This document shows positions 1-64,000 of a stretch of 64,000 nucleotides of DNA, in pieces; position 1 is the first letter of the stretch, and every line of letters starts with the position of its first letter. Position numbers and translations under genes: made by a program. The notes under the pieces are model-generated. The model was not told the origin of the DNA. It did not search any database and was given only the letters and a program-made list of their open reading frames with translations. This DNA is from Montifringilla adamsi. Its lineage: Eukaryota > Chordata > Aves > Passeriformes > Passeridae. The stretch lies in assembly GCA_017590115.1 (NCBI GenBank), contig JAGGNK010007515.1, forward strand, positions 72,249 through 136,248, read 5' to 3'.

Positions 1-4
1 CAGA

Positions 5-1096
5 CCTTTCCCAAATTCCAGCTCTCCTGGATCCCTTTTGGGATCGGGAAGGAGCTTCAAGGATTCCCTGGATCCTTCCCTGATCCAGCTGCACATTCCC
101 AGCTCCCCCAGCCTGGCTCCATATTCCCATCTTATCCAATGTCTGTATTCCTATTTTCCACTTGTGTATCCACGGAATAGTTGGCCCTGGGCACATCCTT
201 AGTGACATCCCTGTAAAACAGCCCTGCCATGTTTTTCCCGGGAAAAGCTGCCTTTTTCCTGGGAAAAGAGGCCTTTTTCCACCCCCTCCACTGCCGATCT
301 CTGGAGCACTCCTGGCTCATCCCTCTCCTCCTTTTCCCAACCAATTTTTGCTCGTCCATCTTTTTCCCAAAATCCTTTTTTCCTCATCCATCTCTTCCTT
401 TCCCCAACTGATCCTGGCTCATCCCTGTCCTCCTTTTCCCAAAAAACTCCTGGATCATCCTTGTCGTTCTTTTCCTGAACTCTCCTGGTTCCTTCCAGGG
501 ATTCTCTGGGAATTCCAGCCCAGCCAGGAATTCCTTCCCAAGATCCCACCATCCCAAGCTCCCCTTTCCCACTGGAAGCCATTCCCTGGCTCCTGGCCCT
601 CCAACCCTTTCCCAAATTCCAGCTCTCCTGGATCCCTTTTGGGATCGGGAAGGAGCTTCAAGGATTCCCTGGATCCTTCCCTGATCCAGCTGCACATTCC
701 CAGCTCCCCCAGCCTGGCTCCATATTCCCATCTTATCCAATGTCTGTATTCCTATTTTCCACTTGTGTATCCACGGAATAGTTGGCCCTGGGCACATCCT
801 TAGTGACATCCCTGTAAAACAGCCCTGCCATGTTTTTCCCGGGAAAAGCTGCCTTTTTCCTGGGAAAAGAGGCCTTTTTCCACCCCCTCCACTGCCGATC
901 TCTGGAGCACTCCTGGCTCATCCCTCTCCTCCTTTTCCCAACCAATTTTTGCTCGTCCATCTTTTTCCCAAAATCCTTTTTTCCTCATCCATCTCTTCCT
1001 TTCCCCAACTGATCCTGGCTCATCCCTGTCCTCCTTTTCCCAAAAAACTCCTGGATCATCCTTGTCGTTCTTTTCCTGAACTCTCCTGGTTCCTCT
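5..1096. repeat. 601-bp-period tandem duplication
   Basis: Bases 5-495 recur at 606-1096 with no difference I could see; the period is 601 bp. The block includes a CR1 tail fragment and part of a pyrimidine minisatellite. The lack of divergence implies a very recent duplication or an assembly artefact. Confidence 0.9.
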
Positions 1097-1706
1097 CTCA
1101 CCTTTTCCCAAACAATCCTGGCTCTTCCCTCTTCTTTTCCCAATTAATCCTGCCTGGCTCGTCCATCTCCTCCTTTTCCCAAAACTCTCCTGGCTTTTTC
1201 CTCCCCTTTTCCCAAAACAATCCTGGCTCATCTCTCTCCTCCTTTTCCCAACCAATCCCGGCTCATCCCTCTCCTCCTCTTCCCAGCTGATCCTGGTTTA
1301 TCCCTCTCTTCCTTTTCCTAAAACAATCCTGGCTCATCCAGCTCCTCCTTTTCCCAACCAATCTCTGCTCATTCCTCTCCTCCTTTTCCAAAAATCCTCT
1401 TGGCTCTTCCCTCCCCTTTTCCCAAAACGCTTCCACTCATCCCTCTCCTCCTTTTCCCAACTAATCTTTGCTCATCCATCTCTTCCTTTTCCCAAAACTC
1501 TCCTGGCTCATCCTTCTCCTCCTTTTCCCAAAACCCTCCTGGCTCATCCCTCTACTTTTCCCAACCAATCCTGGCTCATCCTTCTCCTCCTTTTCCCAAC
1601 CAAGCTTTGCTCATCCATCTCTTCCTTTTCCCAAAATGATCCTGACTCATCCATCTCTTCCTTTTCCCAAAACACTCCCGGCTCATCCCTCTCCTCCTTT
1701 TCCCAG
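300..1706. repeat. Pyrimidine minisatellite, about 30-bp unit
   Basis: Imperfect units of the form ctcatccctctcctcctttt plus cccaa, about 28-31 bp. They run with interruptions from about 300 to 1706. The last unit ends cccag and forms the acceptor of the exon at 1707. Confidence 0.9.
495..720 (-). mobile_element. CR1 LINE 3' tail fragment
   Basis: The text aattccagcccagccaggaa and ctcccctttcccactggaag is shared in reverse orientation with about twenty other intervals in the window. It belongs to the abundant avian CR1 3' region. Boundaries are approximate. Confidence 0.7.
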
Positions 1707-63287
<61,581 letters not shown>

Positions 63288-63564
63288 GTAAGGAGTTCCC
63301 ATGGGATATGGGGTGGGAGGGGGACTGGCTGGACACCCCCTGCTCCAAGGGCTTCCAGGAGCGAAGGGGGACATCGTTCTGATTGTCCCGGGAGAGATGG
63401 GGGTGGGAATTGTGTCCCCTTGTCCCGATCCTGTTCAGGGTTTTCGTTGTACACCCTACAAGGATGCCAAGGAAATTCCACATCCATTTGGGATTCGTGC
63501 TTTGGGTTGAGATCCTTCACCCATGACCAAAAACAGACTCCTGAGATGTGCCTTGGATGGGCTC

Positions 63565-64000
63565 TGTCCTGGTTTAGGGCAAATGTGGGAGAGAACCTCC
63601 AAAGGGGCTCCTCAAGAAAGCAGATTTAAGCAGCCCCTCCCCCAGCCACTTTGGGAAAATATTTCCCTGGAAAAAATTGGAAAAAAAAATTTATTTAACA
63701 GGCAAAGCATTCACCAGCACACACAAAAAAAAATGAACAATATCAAAAAATAAAACCTCTGGCTGCTCCAAAAGAGACGATAAATTCAGAAAATCCCTCT
63801 GTGGGCTGTAGCTTGGCTCACTCAGTCTCTGATCAGTCCCTTTTCAGTCTGTGGTCAGTCCTTCTGGCTCTGGAAATGCCGTGGCCCAGACCTGGCCTGG
63901 TGGCCACAGATGTGAGCTGCTGGTGTTCTTCTGGGTGTTCAGTTCAGGCCAAATTTGGGAGAGAACCCTCAAAGGACTTCCTCTAGAAAAGCAGATTCAA
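63565..64000 (+). mobile_element. Start of an LTR (family C), running off the window
   Basis: Starts tgtcctggtttagggcaaat followed by gggagagaacc, a start common to avian ERV LTRs as I know them. A related piece (aggccaaatttgggagagaa) recurs near 63946, so either the LTR has an internal repeat or a second copy begins there. Confidence 0.6.

Noticed and set aside
162..803. Proline/phenylalanine-rich open frames in the first 1.7 kb
   Set aside because: They lie in a tandem pyrimidine minisatellite and CR1 tail and repeat with the 601-bp duplication; no homology or splice support.

Overview
The window is a stretch of bird nuclear DNA, probably passerine. The evidence is vertebrate gene structure with GT-AG introns, many 3' tails of CR1-type LINEs, several LTR fragments that look like avian endogenous-retrovirus LTRs, and introns full of minisatellites. 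The passerine call rests on resemblance of the CR1 and LTR sequences to families I know and is inference.

Only one gene can be supported: the middle part of otoferlin (OTOF), on the + strand. It runs from the third coding exon (1707) to an exon inside the FerB domain (ending 63287), roughly human residues 47 to 956 of 1997. Twenty exons matching mammalian OTOF were placed to the base, with compatible splice phases. They encode, in order, most of C2A, the C2A-C2B linker, C2B, FerI, C2C up to its third loop, an acidic linker, FerA and FerB. The first two exons and everything from C2D to the transmembrane anchor lie outside. Otoferlin is the tail-anchored calcium sensor for vesicle fusion at auditory and vestibular hair-cell ribbon synapses.

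Layout. 1-1706: a duplicated block and a pyrimidine minisatellite that runs into the acceptor of the first exon. 1.7-14.4 kb: three C2A exons with large introns holding CR1 tails, simple repeats and an LTR with a huge TTC expansion. 14.4-36.4 kb: a 22-kb intron in mammalian terms. It holds six short candidate exons, each open, each a multiple of three in length, and all sharing the flanking splice phase. They could add 86 residues to the C2A-C2B linker, acidic at first and lysine-rich at the end. 36.4-44.8 kb: linker, C2B, FerI and the start of C2C, including one probable GC-AG intron. 44.8-51.9 kb: C2C. One exon of about 224 nt that is needed to join 48564 to 51147 is not present in the window. 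51.9-53.6 kb: a 24-bp array of 53 units that appears to have grown out of an exon-intron boundary. 55.5-63.3 kb: FerA and FerB exons. 63.6 kb to the end: the start of another LTR.

No tRNA, rRNA, CRISPR or second protein gene was found. The long open frames in the satellites are by-products of repeat periods divisible by three.
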